NCBI RefSeq assembly: GCF_010977575.1
Contig: NZ_CP048812.1
Location: forward strand, 4,402,001-4,466,000
DNA: 64,000 bases
Direction of reading: 5' to 3'
DNA from: Halomonas socia
GTDB lineage: Bacteria; Pseudomonadota; Gammaproteobacteria; Pseudomonadales; Halomonadaceae
Shown: piece after piece, positions 1-9,445 of the stretch
Layout: each line of letters starts with the position of its first letter
Position numbering within the stretch: position 1 is the stretch's first letter
Notes under the pieces: model-generated
What the model was told of the DNA's origin: nothing
The model's database searches: none
What the model saw: the letters and a program-made list of their open reading frames with translations, nothing else
Program-made: the position numbers and the translations under genes

Positions 1-510
1 GATATCGTCCATCGCCAGGTGCACGTTGCGCTTCTCGAAGCCCTTGGTCGCCTCCGGATGCCAGCGCTTGGCCAGCTCCTTGAGGGTCGAGACGTCTAGA
101 TTACGATAATGGAAGAAGGCCAGCAGCTCGGGCATCTCGCGCTCGAGGAAGCGTCGATCCTGATGCACGCTGTTGCCACACATCGGCGAACTGCCGGGCT
201 TGACGTAGCGGCACAGGAACTCGAGCGTCTGGCGCTGGGCCTCGTCGGTGCCGATCTGGCTCTCCTGGACCCGCTTGACCAGCCCCGACTCGCCGTGGGT
301 CTTCTGGTTCCAGGCGTCCATGCCCTCCAGCAGGCTGGCGTTCTGGTGCACCGCGATCACCGGGCCTTCGGCGATGACCTCGAGCCGGTTATCGGTGATC
401 AGCGTCGCCACTTCGATGATGCGTTCACGGACCGGGTCGAGCCCGGTCATCTCCAGGTCGATCCACACCAGCAGGTCGTCGCGGGGGGCCTGGCCTTGAT
501 CATCCGCCAT
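1..510 (-). CDS. orn: Oligoribonuclease (partial, C-terminus outside window)
   Basis: Oligoribonuclease is a DEDDh 3'-to-5' exonuclease that degrades 2-5 nt RNAs, including pGpG from cyclic-di-GMP turnover. The visible 170 residues begin [12 protein letters not shown], followed by the exonuclease motif [11 protein letters not shown]. The later segment [12 protein letters not shown] matches Orn motif II. The gene runs off the left edge, so the last few residues are missing. The ATG at 510-508 has GGAGAG just upstream. It is divergent from rsgA across 54 bp, the same linkage as in Pseudomonas. The three GGDEF/EAL loci further right make a pGpG-degrading enzyme relevant, but that is only an inference. 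Confidence 0.95.
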   Translation of the reverse strand, partial: MADDQGQAPRDDLLVWIDLEMTGLDPVRERIIEVATLITDNRLEVIAEGPVIAVHQNASLLEGMDAWNQKTHGESGLVKRVQESQIGTDEAQRQTLEFLCRYVKPGSSPMCGNSVHQDRRFLEREMPELLAFFHYRNLDVSTLKELAKRWHPEATKGFEKRNVHLAMDDI

Positions 511-527
511 CAGGGGTCTCTCCTTGA

Positions 528-549
528 GGTACAATGCACCCATTGTACC
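528..549. promoter_or_regulatory. Perfect palindrome in the orn/rsgA divergent promoter region
   Basis: GGTACAATG (528-536) and CATTGTACC (541-549) form a perfect 9-bp inverted repeat with a 4-base spacer. Both arms contain TACAAT, a fair -10 hexamer, facing opposite ways. Each start codon lies about 25 nt beyond the opposite arm. I see no convincing -35 boxes. It could be overlapping divergent promoters, an operator, or both. Confidence 0.4.
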
Positions 550-564
550 CGTCACAAGGCCGTC

Positions 565-1593
565 ATGAGCAAACGTAAGCTGACCCGCCAGCAGCGCTGG
601 CGCATCGAGAAGATCCAGGCCGAACGCGCCAAGCGCGCCGAGCGCGTCGATGCCCGCGACGGCGAACGCCTCGAGGCCGGCGAATTCGGCCCCGAACGCC
701 CCGGCCGAGTAACCGCTCACTTCGGCCGCAGCCTCGACGTCGAGGCCGTCGATGACAGCGGCCAGCACCACCGGCATCGCTGCCATATGCGCGCCAATAT
801 GGATGGCCTGGTCACCGGTGACCGGGTGGTGTGGCGCCAGGCCAATGACGACAGCGGCGTGGTGGTGGCACGCGGCGAGCGCGACAGCGTGCTCGAGCGC
901 CCCGACGCCCGCGGCCAGCTCAAGCCGGTAGCCGCCAATCTCGACCAGATCCTGATCGTGTTCGCCGCCGAACCCGAGCCCCATGCCAACCTGATCGACC
1001 GCTACCTGGTCGCCGCCGAGGCCACCGGCATCGCCCCGGCGCTGGTGCTTAACAAGATCGACCTGCTGCCGGCGCGCGGCGGCGAGCTGCGCGACCTGCT
1101 CGACCGTTACCAGGCGCTGGGCTATCCGGTGGTACTGGCCAGCGTCAAGCAGGAGGACGGCCTGGATGCCCTGCACCAGCGCCTGACCGGACGCACCTCG
1201 GTGTTCGTCGGCCAGAGCGGGGTCGGCAAGTCGTCGCTGATCGACCGCCTGCTGCCCGACCACGCACTGCGCATCGGTGCACTATCCGAGGACTCGCGCA
1301 AGGGCACCCATACCACCACCACCGCGATGCTCTACCATCTGCCCGCCGGCGGCGAGCTGATCGACTCACCGGGTATCCGCGAGTTCGGTCTTACCCACCT
1401 CGACGCCGAGCAGGTCACCGCCGGCTTTATCGAGTTTCACGACTATCTCGGCCGCTGCCGCTTTCGCGACTGCCGCCACCGCGAGGAGCCGGGCTGCGCC
1501 TTGCTAGCCGCCGTGGAGCGCGGCGACATCCATCCACAGCGCTTTGCCAGCTATCGGCGCATCCTCGCCTCGCTGGAGACAGACAGCGAGTGA
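565..1593 (+). CDS. rsgA: Ribosome small-subunit biogenesis GTPase RsgA
   Basis: RsgA is a circularly permuted GTPase that checks late 30S maturation and leaves the subunit on GTP hydrolysis. The protein is 342 aa. An OB-fold region precedes the G domain, whose motifs run in permuted order: NKID (163-166), GQSGVGKS (216-223), DSPG (267-270). A zinc knuckle follows with C298, C303, H305 and C311. A basic N-terminal tail ([10 protein letters not shown]) is typical. The reading frame is open far upstream, but the ATG at 565 gives the family N-terminus, and the upstream part is antisense to orn. It is followed 72 bp later by the rhodanese gene. Confidence 0.96.
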   Translation: MSKRKLTRQQRWRIEKIQAERAKRAERVDARDGERLEAGEFGPERPGRVTAHFGRSLDVEAVDDSGQHHRHRCHMRANMDGLVTGDRVVWRQANDDSGVVVARGERDSVLERPDARGQLKPVAANLDQILIVFAAEPEPHANLIDRYLVAAEATGIAPALVLNKIDLLPARGGELRDLLDRYQALGYPVVLASVKQEDGLDALHQRLTGRTSVFVGQSGVGKSSLIDRLLPDHALRIGALSEDSRKGTHTTTTAMLYHLPAGGELIDSPGIREFGLTHLDAEQVTAGFIEFHDYLGRCRFRDCRHREEPGCALLAAVERGDIHPQRFASYRRILASLETDSE

Positions 1594-1665
1594 GGCCGCT
1601 CGCCGCATCCGTGCGGAGTGTGCCATCATCGCCTCAACGCCATTGCAGACCGCAAGGAGTCACCG

Positions 1666-2496
1666 ATGAGCTCTGAAGCCAATCTACTGCCGTTGATCGT
1701 CGAGCCAGACAAGCTGGCCGAGCATCTCGACGCCTCCGAGCTGCTGATCGTCGACGTGCCGCTCAAGGCCGAAAGCTACGCCGAGGGCCATGTACCCGGC
1801 GCGGTGTTCCTCGACCACCGCCGGCTGGTGCGCGGCAGCGGCGAGGTGCCCAACGACGTGCCCGACGTCGAGGCGCTCTCTGCGCTGTTCTCGTCCCTGG
1901 GGCTGACCCGCGACACCCACTTGGTGGCCTACGACGACGAGGGCGGCGGCTGGGCTGGGCGCCTGCTGTGGACCCTGGAGCTGATCGGCCATACCCGCTA
2001 CTCCTACCTCAACGGCGGCATCCACGCCTGGCGCCAGGAGGGACTCGAGGTCTCGCAGCAAGCCACGCAACCGACGCCCAGCGACTACCAGGCGGAGATC
2101 CTCAACCCCGAGGTCAATATCGACGTCGAGACGATCAAGGAGCGCATCGGTGATCGCCAGTTCGCGGTGTGGGACGCGCGCTCCCCCGAGGAGTACGCCG
2201 GCGAGAAAGGCCAGAACAAACACCTCGGCCATATCCCCGGCGCGGTGAACATGGAATGGACTCGCGCCATGGATGCCGAACGCGGCCTGCGCATACGCGA
2301 CTACGCCGAGCTGATCACCGAACTCGAGGCACTGGGCCTGACGCCGGAAAAGGAAGTGATCACTCACTGCCAGGGCCACCACCGCAGCGGCCTGACCTGG
2401 CTGGTGGGCAAGGCGCTGGGCTTCGAGAAGATCCGCGCCTATGCCGGCTCCTGGAAGGAGTGGGGCAACCGCGACGATACGCCGATAGAAAAGTAA
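1666..2496 (+). CDS. Thiosulfate sulfurtransferase (tandem rhodanese)
   Basis: This 276-aa protein has two rhodanese domains. The N-terminal one lacks a catalytic cysteine. The C-terminal one carries the active-site loop CQGHHRS with Cys at about 235. Such enzymes transfer sulfane sulfur from thiosulfate to cyanide or other thiophilic acceptors; the true substrate is unknown. The start ATG at 1666 is preceded by AAGGAG at good spacing, which favours it over an in-frame start 48 bp upstream. It sits between rsgA and psd, as in Pseudomonas, where the corresponding gene is called rhdA. No signal peptide, so cytoplasmic. Confidence 0.88.
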   Translation: MSSEANLLPLIVEPDKLAEHLDASELLIVDVPLKAESYAEGHVPGAVFLDHRRLVRGSGEVPNDVPDVEALSALFSSLGLTRDTHLVAYDDEGGGWAGRLLWTLELIGHTRYSYLNGGIHAWRQEGLEVSQQATQPTPSDYQAEILNPEVNIDVETIKERIGDRQFAVWDARSPEEYAGEKGQNKHLGHIPGAVNMEWTRAMDAERGLRIRDYAELITELEALGLTPEKEVITHCQGHHRSGLTWLVGKALGFEKIRAYAGSWKEWGNRDDTPIEK

Positions 2497-2573
2497 GCTG
2501 GAAGCGGCGCTCTTCCAGCTTCAAGACTGATACCACCGCCTCTACCCCGACGCCTCAAGAGAGCCACCTCCAC

Positions 2574-3419
2574 GTGTCCCTAGCCAAGCTATTCGCCCTG
2601 ATTCAGTACCCGCTGCCCCACCACCTTATCTCGCGGCTGGTGGGCCTGCTCGCCGAGACACGCATCGGCTGGCTCAAGAACCTGCTGATCAAGGCCTTTA
2701 TCCGTCGCTTCAAAGTCGACATGAGCCAGGCCGCCGAGCCCGACTCCACTGCCTACGCCTGCTTCAATGCCTTTTTCACCCGCGCCCTCAAGGCCGACGC
2801 CCGCCCGCTCGGCGAAGGGCTGCTCTGCCCCGCCGACGGCACCCTGTCGCAGTTCGGCGCGACCCGCCACGGCACCCTGGTGCAGGCCAAAAGCCAGGCC
2901 TACTCGGTCACCAGCCTGCTGGGTGGCGACATGCAGCGCGCCGAGCCTTTCCGCCAGGGCAGCTTCGCCACCGTCTACCTGTCCCCCCGCGACTACCACC
3001 GCGTACACATGCCGCTGACCGGCACGCTGCGCGAAATGGTCTACGTGCCGGGGCGGATCTTTTCCGTCAACCAGGCCACCGCCGACCACGTGCCGGCGCT
3101 ATTTGCCCGTAACGAGCGGCTGGTGTGCATCTTCGATACCGAGCACGGCCCCATGGCCATGGTGCTGGTGGGGGCGATGATCGTCGCCGCTATCGAGACG
3201 GTGTGGGCCGGCCAGGTCACGCCGCTGGGCAACGAAGTGCAGTCGATTCGTTTCGACACCCCCATCACCCTGGAGCGCGGCGCCGAGATGGGCCGCTTCA
3301 AGCTCGGCTCCACGGTGGTGATGTGCTTCTCGGAGGAGATGCCCTTCGATGAGGACGCCCTCGCGTTTGGCGATACGGTGCGCATGGGGCAGTCGCTGGG
3401 CGAGTTTCACAACCCATAG
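2574..3419 (+). CDS. psd: Phosphatidylserine decarboxylase proenzyme
   Basis: Psd is the membrane-associated, pyruvoyl-dependent enzyme that converts phosphatidylserine to phosphatidylethanolamine. The 281-aa proenzyme carries the self-cleavage motif LGST near residues 244-247; the Ser becomes the pyruvoyl group. The maturation triad partners are visible as D88 (PADGT) and His in RDYHRVH (about 142). A GTG start at 2574 gives an N-terminus ([17 protein letters not shown]) that aligns with the family; the frame is open further upstream but there overlaps the rhodanese gene. It ends the rightward rsgA-rhodanese-psd run and converges on epmA. Confidence 0.95.
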   Translation: MSLAKLFALIQYPLPHHLISRLVGLLAETRIGWLKNLLIKAFIRRFKVDMSQAAEPDSTAYACFNAFFTRALKADARPLGEGLLCPADGTLSQFGATRHGTLVQAKSQAYSVTSLLGGDMQRAEPFRQGSFATVYLSPRDYHRVHMPLTGTLREMVYVPGRIFSVNQATADHVPALFARNERLVCIFDTEHGPMAMVLVGAMIVAAIETVWAGQVTPLGNEVQSIRFDTPITLERGAEMGRFKLGSTVVMCFSEEMPFDEDALAFGDTVRMGQSLGEFHNP

Positions 3420-3423
3420 CGAA

Positions 3424-3626
3424 GGGCGCCGGGGACAGGTCGACACGGGGAGCTTCTTCCAAGGGTGAGGAGGATTCCTCCGAACGGGCTGGCCATGGAT
3501 GGCCAGCACCGGTCCTGCAAACGGAGCAGGATGCGAGAGTGAAGCAGGGAAGAAGTAGCGCCCAGGGAAGGGGTTACAGCGCCCCCGTGCAGGCCTGTCG
3601 ACGGAACAGCCCCGAGCGGTGATCAT
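3424..3626. repeat. Dispersed intergenic repeat, copy A
   Basis: The psd-epmA convergent gap contains a GCCATGGATGGC palindrome (3492-3503) and then the string GTAGCGCCCAGGGA...TTACAGCGCC...AGGCCTG.CGACGG...CCCGAGCGG. The same ordered blocks recur at about 62176-62296. Similar elements are common in intergenic DNA of halomonads and relatives as I recall; their function is unknown. No coding potential is visible in it. Confidence 0.6.
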
Positions 3627-3649
3627 CGCTTAACGTTTGAGATATCTCT

Positions 3650-4624
3650 CTAACAGCGCGGCGTAGCAAAGGCCATCACCTCCGCCACGCGCTCCTTTCC
3701 CAGCGCCAGCTGCAGCAACCGATCAAGGCCCAGCGCCACGCCACAGCCCGGCGGCATGCCGGCCGCCAGCGCCGCCAACAGCCGCTCGTCGATATCGACC
3801 TCGGGCCTACCCAGCGCCCGGCGCTGGGCATTGTCTGCGCTAAAACGGGAGCGCTGCTCGTTGGCGTCGATGAGCTCGTCGTAGCCGTTGGCGAGCTCCA
3901 GCCCGGCCAGATAGATCTCGAAGCGTGCCGCCACCCACTCGCCGTCCTGCGGATCGCGGTGTCGCCGCGCCAGCGCCGCCTGGCTTGCCGGATAGTCGAC
4001 CACCACGTCCACCCCATCACGACCCAGCGTCGGCTCGATCACCAGGCTCATCAGCAGGTCGAGGCAGTCGTCGTGGGGGCTGTTGGCCATATCCAGCCCG
4101 CCATGCTTGGAGGCGAGCCGCTGCAGTTCATCCAGCGTTGCGGTAAACGGATCGACCCCGAGAGCTTCGCGAAACAGTTGGCGATAGCGGCGCTGGCGCA
4201 GCGGCCCGGGATCCTGCGGTAGCAGCTGACGAATCAGGGCATCGCACTCGCTGATCAGTTCGGCTAGCGAAAAACCCGGACGGTACCACTCGAGCATGGT
4301 GAATTCGATATTGTGGCGCCGGCCCACCTCGCCATCGCGGAAGCTGCGCGCCAGTTGGAAGATCGGCCCGCTTCCGGCGGCCAGCAACCGCTTCATATGG
4401 AATTCCGGCGAGGTCTGCAGCCACAGCGTCTCGCGGCCGGCCGGGGTGGTCGCCTGGGTCGACAGCGAGGCCAGGTGCACGTCGGTGCTGCCGCCGTAGC
4501 TCAGCACCGGGGTCTCGACCTCGAGCACGTCGCGCTCGGCAAAGAACGCCCGCAGCGCGGCGATCAGTCGGGCGCGCTCACGCAGCGTGGCGATCTCTGC
4601 CGTGGGGTGCCAGTCGGTCGCCAT
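3650..4624 (-). CDS. epmA: EF-P--(R)-beta-lysine ligase
   Basis: EpmA (PoxA/GenX/YjeA) is a truncated class II lysyl-tRNA synthetase that attaches (R)-beta-lysine to the conserved lysine of elongation factor P. The protein is 324 aa, matching the E. coli length. Class II motif 2 (FRDGEVGRRHNIEFTMLEW) and motif 3 (GVALGLDRLLQL) are present, and the anticodon-binding domain is absent as expected. The ATG at 4624 has GAGGAG upstream; a longer in-frame extension would run through a hairpin. It lies downstream of efp on the same strand, with epmB just beyond, so substrate and both modifying enzymes are linked. Confidence 0.95.
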   Translation of the reverse strand: MATDWHPTAEIATLRERARLIAALRAFFAERDVLEVETPVLSYGGSTDVHLASLSTQATTPAGRETLWLQTSPEFHMKRLLAAGSGPIFQLARSFRDGEVGRRHNIEFTMLEWYRPGFSLAELISECDALIRQLLPQDPGPLRQRRYRQLFREALGVDPFTATLDELQRLASKHGGLDMANSPHDDCLDLLMSLVIEPTLGRDGVDVVVDYPASQAALARRHRDPQDGEWVAARFEIYLAGLELANGYDELIDANEQRSRFSADNAQRRALGRPEVDIDERLLAALAAGMPPGCGVALGLDRLLQLALGKERVAEVMAFATPRC

Positions 4625-4640
4625 GACGAACTCCTCGAGA

Positions 4641-4680
4641 AACGAAGAAGGCCACGCCGAGAAACAGCATGGCCTTCGTG
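4641..4680 (-). terminator. Terminator or attenuator hairpin between efp and epmA
   Basis: On the minus strand GAAGGCCATGC pairs with GCGTGGCCTTC (11 bp, one G-T), followed by TTCGTTTC, a loose T-rich tail. It lies just ahead of the epmA ribosome-binding site, so it would terminate transcription coming from efp or act as an epmA attenuator. Confidence 0.55.
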
Positions 4681-4751
4681 TGGGGGCTATACCGCGGCTA
4701 GTCGGCGACAGAGCTACGCGGACACGCTGTGAACCCATCCCTGGGCGCTCA

Positions 4752-4771
4752 CTTTTTCATCCCTGAAAAAG
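4752..4771. repeat. Short perfect inverted repeat downstream of efp
   Basis: CTTTTTCA and TGAAAAAG pair perfectly around a TCCC loop. The stem is AT-rich. It lies about 150 bp past the efp stop in the efp-epmA gap. It may be a weak terminator or protein site; nothing more can be said. Confidence 0.35.
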
Positions 4772-4880
4772 AGTTCCGCTACGCCCTGTCCCCTGCGCCG
4801 CTCGACCTTCCGATCCAGTATCTTTTTCGCCCTCTCCGAGCGATGGAAGCCACATCCGAGACCGCCTGCCCCCTGCGCCG

Positions 4881-4908
4881 CCCGTAGCCCGTAGCCCGTA
4901 GCCCGTAG
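4881..4908. repeat. Heptamer tandem repeat (CCCGTAG)x4
   Basis: Four exact tandem copies of CCCGTAG, followed by a partial CCC, lie immediately downstream of the efp stop. Slipped-strand mispairing could change the copy number. A degenerate relative of the pattern is seen in the parC-parE gap near 25410-25455. Confidence 0.8.
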
Positions 4909-4918
4909 CCCAAGATAA

Positions 4919-5485
4919 TCAGGCCCGCGAAACGTACTCGCCGGAGCGGGTATCGATCTTCAACACCTCGCCCTGGTTGATGAACAGCGGTACGCGCACC
5001 ACCGCACCCGACGATAGCGTGGCCGGCTTGGAGCCGCCCTGGGCGGTGTCGCCCTTGAGGCCAGGATCGGTCTCGACGACTTCCAGCTCGATGAAGTTGG
5101 GCGGGTTGACGTTGATCACCTTGTCGTCCCACAGGGTGATGGTGTAGGCCACCTGCTCCTTGAGCCACTTCTCGGTATCGCCCAGGGCACGCTTCTCCGC
5201 GGCATACTGCTCGAAGGAGCCGTCGGTCATCATGAAGTACCACATCTCGCCGTCGGAGTAGAGGTACTCCATCTCCAGCTCGAGGACATCGGCGCTCTCC
5301 AGGGACTCACCGGACTTGAAGGTGCGCTCCCAGACGCGGCCGGTCATCAGGTTGCGCAGCTTGACGCGGTTGAAGGCCTGCCCCTTGCCCGGCTTGACGA
5401 ATTCGTTCTCCACAATCGAGCAGGGGTCGCCGTCGAGCATGACCTTCAGACCGCCCTTGAATTCGTTGGTAGAATAGTTCGCCAT
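4919..5485 (-). CDS. efp: Translation elongation factor P
   Basis: EF-P enters the ribosomal E site and relieves stalling at polyproline stretches. The 188-aa protein has the full three-domain length. The loop KPGKGQAF places the modified lysine at K34, the residue beta-lysylated by EpmA in E. coli. The C-terminus ends [11 protein letters not shown], as expected. The ATG at 5485 begins [10 protein letters not shown]. An open frame continues far upstream but is only the antisense of epmB. It is divergent from epmB with about 108 bp between start codons, which should hold both promoters. Confidence 0.97.
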   Translation of the reverse strand: MANYSTNEFKGGLKVMLDGDPCSIVENEFVKPGKGQAFNRVKLRNLMTGRVWERTFKSGESLESADVLELEMEYLYSDGEMWYFMMTDGSFEQYAAEKRALGDTEKWLKEQVAYTITLWDDKVINVNPPNFIELEVVETDPGLKGDTAQGGSKPATLSSGAVVRVPLFINQGEVLKIDTRSGEYVSRA

Positions 5486-5593
5486 GATGCCTCGCTGATG
5501 CTGCTGGCGCCGTAAACCGGTGGCCCGGCTCACGCGCAGAGAAAATGTCGACGACGGGCCTCGCCCACCGCCTTGCCATGTTGAGTGTGCCGC

Positions 5594-6622
5594 ATGATAA
5601 CCCGAAGCCCCGCCAAAGTGCAGACCGCAACCCCGCTGCTGGCCACAGACAACAGCTGGCAGCGCCAGCTGTCCCAGGCCATCCGCAGCCCTGAGGCGCT
5701 GTGCCGGCGGCTGGATCTCGATCCGGCCTGCCTGCCCGGCGCCGCCCAGGGGCATGCGCTGTTCGAGGTGTGCGTGCCCGAGGCGTATCTCGCCCGCATC
5801 GTCCCCGGCGACCCCCACGATCCGCTGCTGCGTCAGGTGCTGCCGCTGGCCGCCGAAGCCGAGACACCCGCGGGGTTCGTCAGCGACCCGCTGGCCGAGG
5901 CGGCGCATACCCCGCGCCGCGGGCTGATCCACAAGTACGCCGGCCGGGTGCTGTTGATCGCCAGCCCGACCTGCGCCATCAACTGCCGCTACTGCTTCCG
6001 GCGCCACTTCCCCTACGACGCCAACGCGCCGTCCCGGGCCCAGTGGCAGCAGAGCCTCGACTACCTGCGCGACGACACCAGCATTCACGAAGCGATCCTC
6101 TCCGGCGGCGACCCGCTGGCCGCCAGCGACCGCCAGCTCGCCTGGCTGGTGGGCGAACTCGAGGCGATCCCCCACCTCAGGCGGCTGCGCATCCACACCC
6201 GCCTGCCGGTGGTGATCCCCGAACGCATCGACGCGGCCCTGCTCGACTGGCTGGCCGCCTCGCGACTGCAGAAGGTGGTGGTGCTGCATATCAACCACGC
6301 CAACGAGATCGATAGCTCGGTGGTGGCAGCCTGCGAGCGGCTGAAGCGCGCCAGCGCCACCCTGCTCAGCCAGAGCGTACTGCTGCGCGGCGTCAACGAC
6401 AGCGTCGATGCCCAGGCCGCGCTCTCCGAGCGGCTGTTCGAGGCCGGCGTGCTGCCCTACTACCTCCACGTGCTCGACCCGGTGGCAGGTGCTGCGCACT
6501 TCGACGTGCCCGATGAAGAGGCCCGCGAACTGGTCGCGGGCCTCAGGGAGATACTGCCCGGCTTTCTGATGCCGCGCCTGGTGCGCGAGATACCCGGTGA
6601 GGCCAGCAAGACGCCGCTGTGA
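5594..6622 (+). CDS. epmB: EF-P beta-lysylation protein (lysine 2,3-aminomutase)
   Basis: EpmB (YjeK) is a radical-SAM, PLP-dependent aminomutase that turns L-alpha-lysine into (R)-beta-lysine for EpmA. The 342-aa length equals the E. coli protein. The iron-sulfur motif CAINCRYC supplies C127, C131 and C134. The C-terminal PGEASKTPL contains the probable PLP lysine K339. The ATG at 5594 (MITRSP) is preferred over an in-frame GTG three codons upstream. No epmC (EF-P hydroxylase) is seen nearby. The gene ends just before the accessory acid-sugar block. Confidence 0.95.
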   Translation: MITRSPAKVQTATPLLATDNSWQRQLSQAIRSPEALCRRLDLDPACLPGAAQGHALFEVCVPEAYLARIVPGDPHDPLLRQVLPLAAEAETPAGFVSDPLAEAAHTPRRGLIHKYAGRVLLIASPTCAINCRYCFRRHFPYDANAPSRAQWQQSLDYLRDDTSIHEAILSGGDPLAASDRQLAWLVGELEAIPHLRRLRIHTRLPVVIPERIDAALLDWLAASRLQKVVVLHINHANEIDSSVVAACERLKRASATLLSQSVLLRGVNDSVDAQAALSERLFEAGVLPYYLHVLDPVAGAAHFDVPDEEARELVAGLREILPGFLMPRLVREIPGEASKTPL

Positions 6623-6669
6623 GCAAGCCCCCTTAAGCGGGGTAGCCACTCTTAGGTTTGCCGATAGGC

Positions 6670-7440
6670 CTAGACCTTGACCACTTCAAGGGTGACCGCG
6701 CGACGGCGCTTGAAAGCCTCGAGCCGGTCGTCGCCAGCCTGATCATCGGTAATCAGCGTCCAGTGGCTTAGCATGGGCGTCCAGTGCTGCTGGCGCGCGT
6801 TGCCCAGCTTACTGGAGTCGGCAAGCACCACCACTTTCAGAGCGCGTCGAATCATCATTTCTTTTAAATAGGCCTGCTCAGCACTGGCTTCACAAAGCCC
6901 CAGATCGGCCACCACACCATCAGCGCTTACAAAAAGCTTATCTACCGATAAGCGCTCAAGCGCCGCCTGAGCCATTACGCCGTAGGTCGTCATACTGGCC
7001 GCACGCAGATCTCCACCGAGAAATGTCACGTTGCAGTCTTTGATCGCGGCCAGGGCGGGCAATGCAGCCAGATTGTTGGTAAACACATGAAGGCTGCGGC
7101 GCTGCCCCAGTAGTTTGGCCAGTGCCGTGGTGGTGGATCCGCCGTCGAGCAGCAGCGTATCGCCGTCCTCGATATGGCCAAGCGCGGCGAGCGCCAGATG
7201 CGCTTTGACATTACCCCGCTCGTGCTGTCGCTGGACCAGAGAAAGCTCCGGTTCGCGCCTGCCCACCACTGCCGCGGCACCGCCGTAGGTACGTACGATG
7301 TATCCCTCGTCGGCCAGCGATGCCAAGTCCCGCCGAACGGTCGCCTCGGAGATATTAAAACGCTCGCAAAGCGTCTCCACATCGGTAATCCCGTTGTGGA
7401 CCGCCTCTAGCATGGCACTGCGGCGCTTGGCGACTTTCAT
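6670..7440 (-). CDS. DeoR/GlpR-family transcriptional regulator
   Basis: A 256-aa DeoR-family repressor. The N-terminal winged helix-turn-helix is visible as [23 protein letters not shown] (about residues 23-45, with the typical VRRDL recognition helix). The C-terminal sugar-phosphate-sensing domain contains the family signature [11 protein letters not shown]. DeoR proteins usually respond to phosphorylated sugars, which suits a cluster that makes phosphorylated C4 acid sugars. It is the last gene of the leftward run dapA-like, DUF1537 kinase, pdxA2, dehydrogenase, deoR, so it probably autoregulates the operon and perhaps the divergent TRAP transporter. Confidence 0.88.
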   Translation of the reverse strand: MKVAKRRSAMLEAVHNGITDVETLCERFNISEATVRRDLASLADEGYIVRTYGGAAAVVGRREPELSLVQRQHERGNVKAHLALAALGHIEDGDTLLLDGGSTTTALAKLLGQRRSLHVFTNNLAALPALAAIKDCNVTFLGGDLRAASMTTYGVMAQAALERLSVDKLFVSADGVVADLGLCEASAEQAYLKEMMIRRALKVVVLADSSKLGNARQQHWTPMLSHWTLITDDQAGDDRLEAFKRRRAVTLEVVKV

Positions 7441-7474
7441 TGAGACTCCTTAATGCGGTATCGAATACCCGTTA

Positions 7475-8365
7475 TCAGGATGAAAAAGAGACGCCGTGAC
7501 GCTTGGCAACGATATCGGAAAGCTCGGGTACAAAGCTTTCGCCAGCGCCTTCGTCAAGCGCGCTTGCATACAGTTCCTTGATGGCGTGAGCAACCCCCGC
7601 CTGAACGTCCAGATCATCCGCCAGGTTGGCCACATAGCGAATATCCTTGCCGGCATTGGCCAGCGAAAAACGGTGCGCATCGCGATCGCGCTCCAGCACG
7701 TACTGGAAAAACGTCTGGTAGAAACCACTATCCATACGGCTGCCACGAATGACGCTGTCAAATACCGCCGGGGTCACGCCCGCCTTGGCACCAATGGTAA
7801 GCGCTTCAGAATAAATCGCACCGTAGCCCATGGCCAAAAATTGATTGAGCAGTTTCATGGTATGGCCAGCACCGGCCGGGCCTACATGCAGAATTTTTCC
7901 CGCCCAGCATTCCAACACCGGACGCACGGCTTCAAGCGTGGTTTCATCGGTCCCCACAATCGCCTGAAGCTCTCCGGATTCCGCTTGGGTAGGCGTACCA
8001 CCCAGGGCAGCGTCCATGAAGGTAACGCCCTTGGTAGCGAGCGTTTCATTTAAGCGCCGGGTCAGGGTCGGGTCGGACGTTGAGCAGTCGACAATGACAA
8101 GCCCATCGTGAGCGCCCAGCGCCAGCCCCTGCTCGCCTTCGACGATCGCCTCGACCTGCGGGGCGCCGGGTACGCAGATAAATACGATATCGGAGCACTC
8201 CGCCAGCGCCTTGGGCGAATCCACCGCCTGAGCGCCCTGCTCCAGAAGCGGCGCGATGCTCTCCTGGCGCGGATCAAAGACGGACATCGGGTAGCCGCCT
8301 TGCATGATATTGCGGGCAATGTTGGCGCCCATTAGTCCCAAGCCGATAAAACCGATACGTTTCAT
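7475..8365 (-). CDS. NAD(P)-dependent 3-hydroxyisobutyrate/L-threonate dehydrogenase family
   Basis: This 296-aa enzyme is a beta-hydroxyacid dehydrogenase. The Rossmann signature GLGLMG (8-13) opens the protein. The substrate-binding segment DCSTSDP follows near residue 93, and GAGHTMKLLNQ carries the catalytic lysine near 171. In four-carbon acid-sugar clusters the homologue LtnD oxidises L-threonate at C2; tartronate-semialdehyde reductase is a close alternative. The ATG overlaps the upstream pdxA2 stop by one base (TAATG), indicating translational coupling. The exact substrate cannot be read from sequence. Confidence 0.85.
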   Translation of the reverse strand: MKRIGFIGLGLMGANIARNIMQGGYPMSVFDPRQESIAPLLEQGAQAVDSPKALAECSDIVFICVPGAPQVEAIVEGEQGLALGAHDGLVIVDCSTSDPTLTRRLNETLATKGVTFMDAALGGTPTQAESGELQAIVGTDETTLEAVRPVLECWAGKILHVGPAGAGHTMKLLNQFLAMGYGAIYSEALTIGAKAGVTPAVFDSVIRGSRMDSGFYQTFFQYVLERDRDAHRFSLANAGKDIRYVANLADDLDVQAGVAHAIKELYASALDEGAGESFVPELSDIVAKRHGVSFSS

Positions 8366-9399
8366 TATACGTTCTCCTTGAGTGTGCTTGATGTAGCGGG
8401 CTTTTCACGACGATTGGCGAGATCAACGGCCTGTTTGAGCGCTTCAAGCAAGCTGCGCTCATCAGCAATCCCCTTACCAGCAATATCAAACGCCGTGCCA
8501 TGATCCACCGAGGTACGAATAACCGGTAACCCCACGGTCACGTTGACCCCGGCCTCCAGCCCCATCACCTTGACCGGGCCGTGTCCCTGGTCGTGGTACA
8601 TCGCCACCACCACGTCAAAGTCGCCTCGACCCGCGCGAAAGAACAGCGTATCGGCAGGAAGCGGACCTTGAATATTCCATCCACGCGTGGTGAGCTCTTC
8701 AATCGCGGGAACGATCTTCTCTTCTTCTTCACCATAACCGAACAGGCCGTTTTCACCGGCATGAGGGTTAATGCCACAAACGCCGATGCGTGGGTTGTCG
8801 ATACCCGCGCGTGTAAGCGTTTCATGGGCACGTTCGATGGTACGTTTGACAAGCCCCGGCTCGATACGGCGAATGGCGTCCAGAAGCCCGATATGGGTGG
8901 TGACATGAATCACGCGAAGATTGGGCGCCACCAGCATCATCGAGACTTCGTCGATATCGGTCAGATGGGCCAGTATCTCCGTATGACCCGGAAAGATATG
9001 CCCGCCGGCGTGTAGCGCCTCCTTGTTCAGCGGCGCCGTGCAGATGGCATCGAGCTCACCCTTGTGGGTCAGCTCAACGGTGTGCGCGATGAACTGATAA
9101 GCCGCATCACCGGCGACCGGAGATACCTGGCCATACGCGAGATCGTCGGGAATCAACCCAAGATCGATGCAGTCCAGCATGCCCGGCGTGAATTTTGCCG
9201 CGCGGGCATCGTTGATCACGTTCAGGTTCAACTGACTGTTCACGATCTGACCCGCCTTTTTCAACCGGCCCGCGTCGCCGATGACCAGCGGCCGACAGGT
9301 GCTGTATACGCTGTCATGGGCAAGCGCCTTCATGATGACTTCAGGACCGATGCCGGCGGCATCTCCCATGGTGATGCCTACAACTGGAAGGTAGCTCAT
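8365..9399 (-). CDS. pdxA2: 4-phospho-D-threonate/D-erythronate dehydrogenase (PdxA2-like)
   Basis: A PdxA-family NAD-dependent dehydrogenase of 344 aa, starting MSYLPVVGITMGDAAGIGPE, a typical PdxA opening. Metal-binding histidines appear in GHTEIL, TTHIGL and YHDQGHGPVKV. Context decides the subgroup. Next to a DUF1537 kinase it most likely oxidises and decarboxylates 4-phospho-D-threonate or -erythronate to dihydroxyacetone phosphate, rather than acting in pyridoxine synthesis. The biosynthetic PdxA is normally linked to ksgA/surA, which are not here. The start at 9399 is 46 bp after the kinase stop; the frame continues upstream into kinase DNA. Confidence 0.85.
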   Translation of the reverse strand: MSYLPVVGITMGDAAGIGPEVIMKALAHDSVYSTCRPLVIGDAGRLKKAGQIVNSQLNLNVINDARAAKFTPGMLDCIDLGLIPDDLAYGQVSPVAGDAAYQFIAHTVELTHKGELDAICTAPLNKEALHAGGHIFPGHTEILAHLTDIDEVSMMLVAPNLRVIHVTTHIGLLDAIRRIEPGLVKRTIERAHETLTRAGIDNPRIGVCGINPHAGENGLFGYGEEEEKIVPAIEELTTRGWNIQGPLPADTLFFRAGRGDFDVVVAMYHDQGHGPVKVMGLEAGVNVTVGLPVIRTSVDHGTAFDIAGKGIADERSLLEALKQAVDLANRREKPATSSTLKENV

Positions 9400-9445
9400 T
9401 GGTGTTGTTACTCCGAAGTAAGTAGGTTGAAGAGCCAAGCGAAGC

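Noticed and set aside
109-564. Long in-frame N-terminal extension of rsgA
   Set aside because: It is antisense to orn; the family N-terminus begins at the ATG at 565.
8365-9399. Pyridoxine-biosynthetic pdxA
   Set aside because: Context with a DUF1537 kinase and absence of ksgA/surA favours the PdxA2 subgroup.
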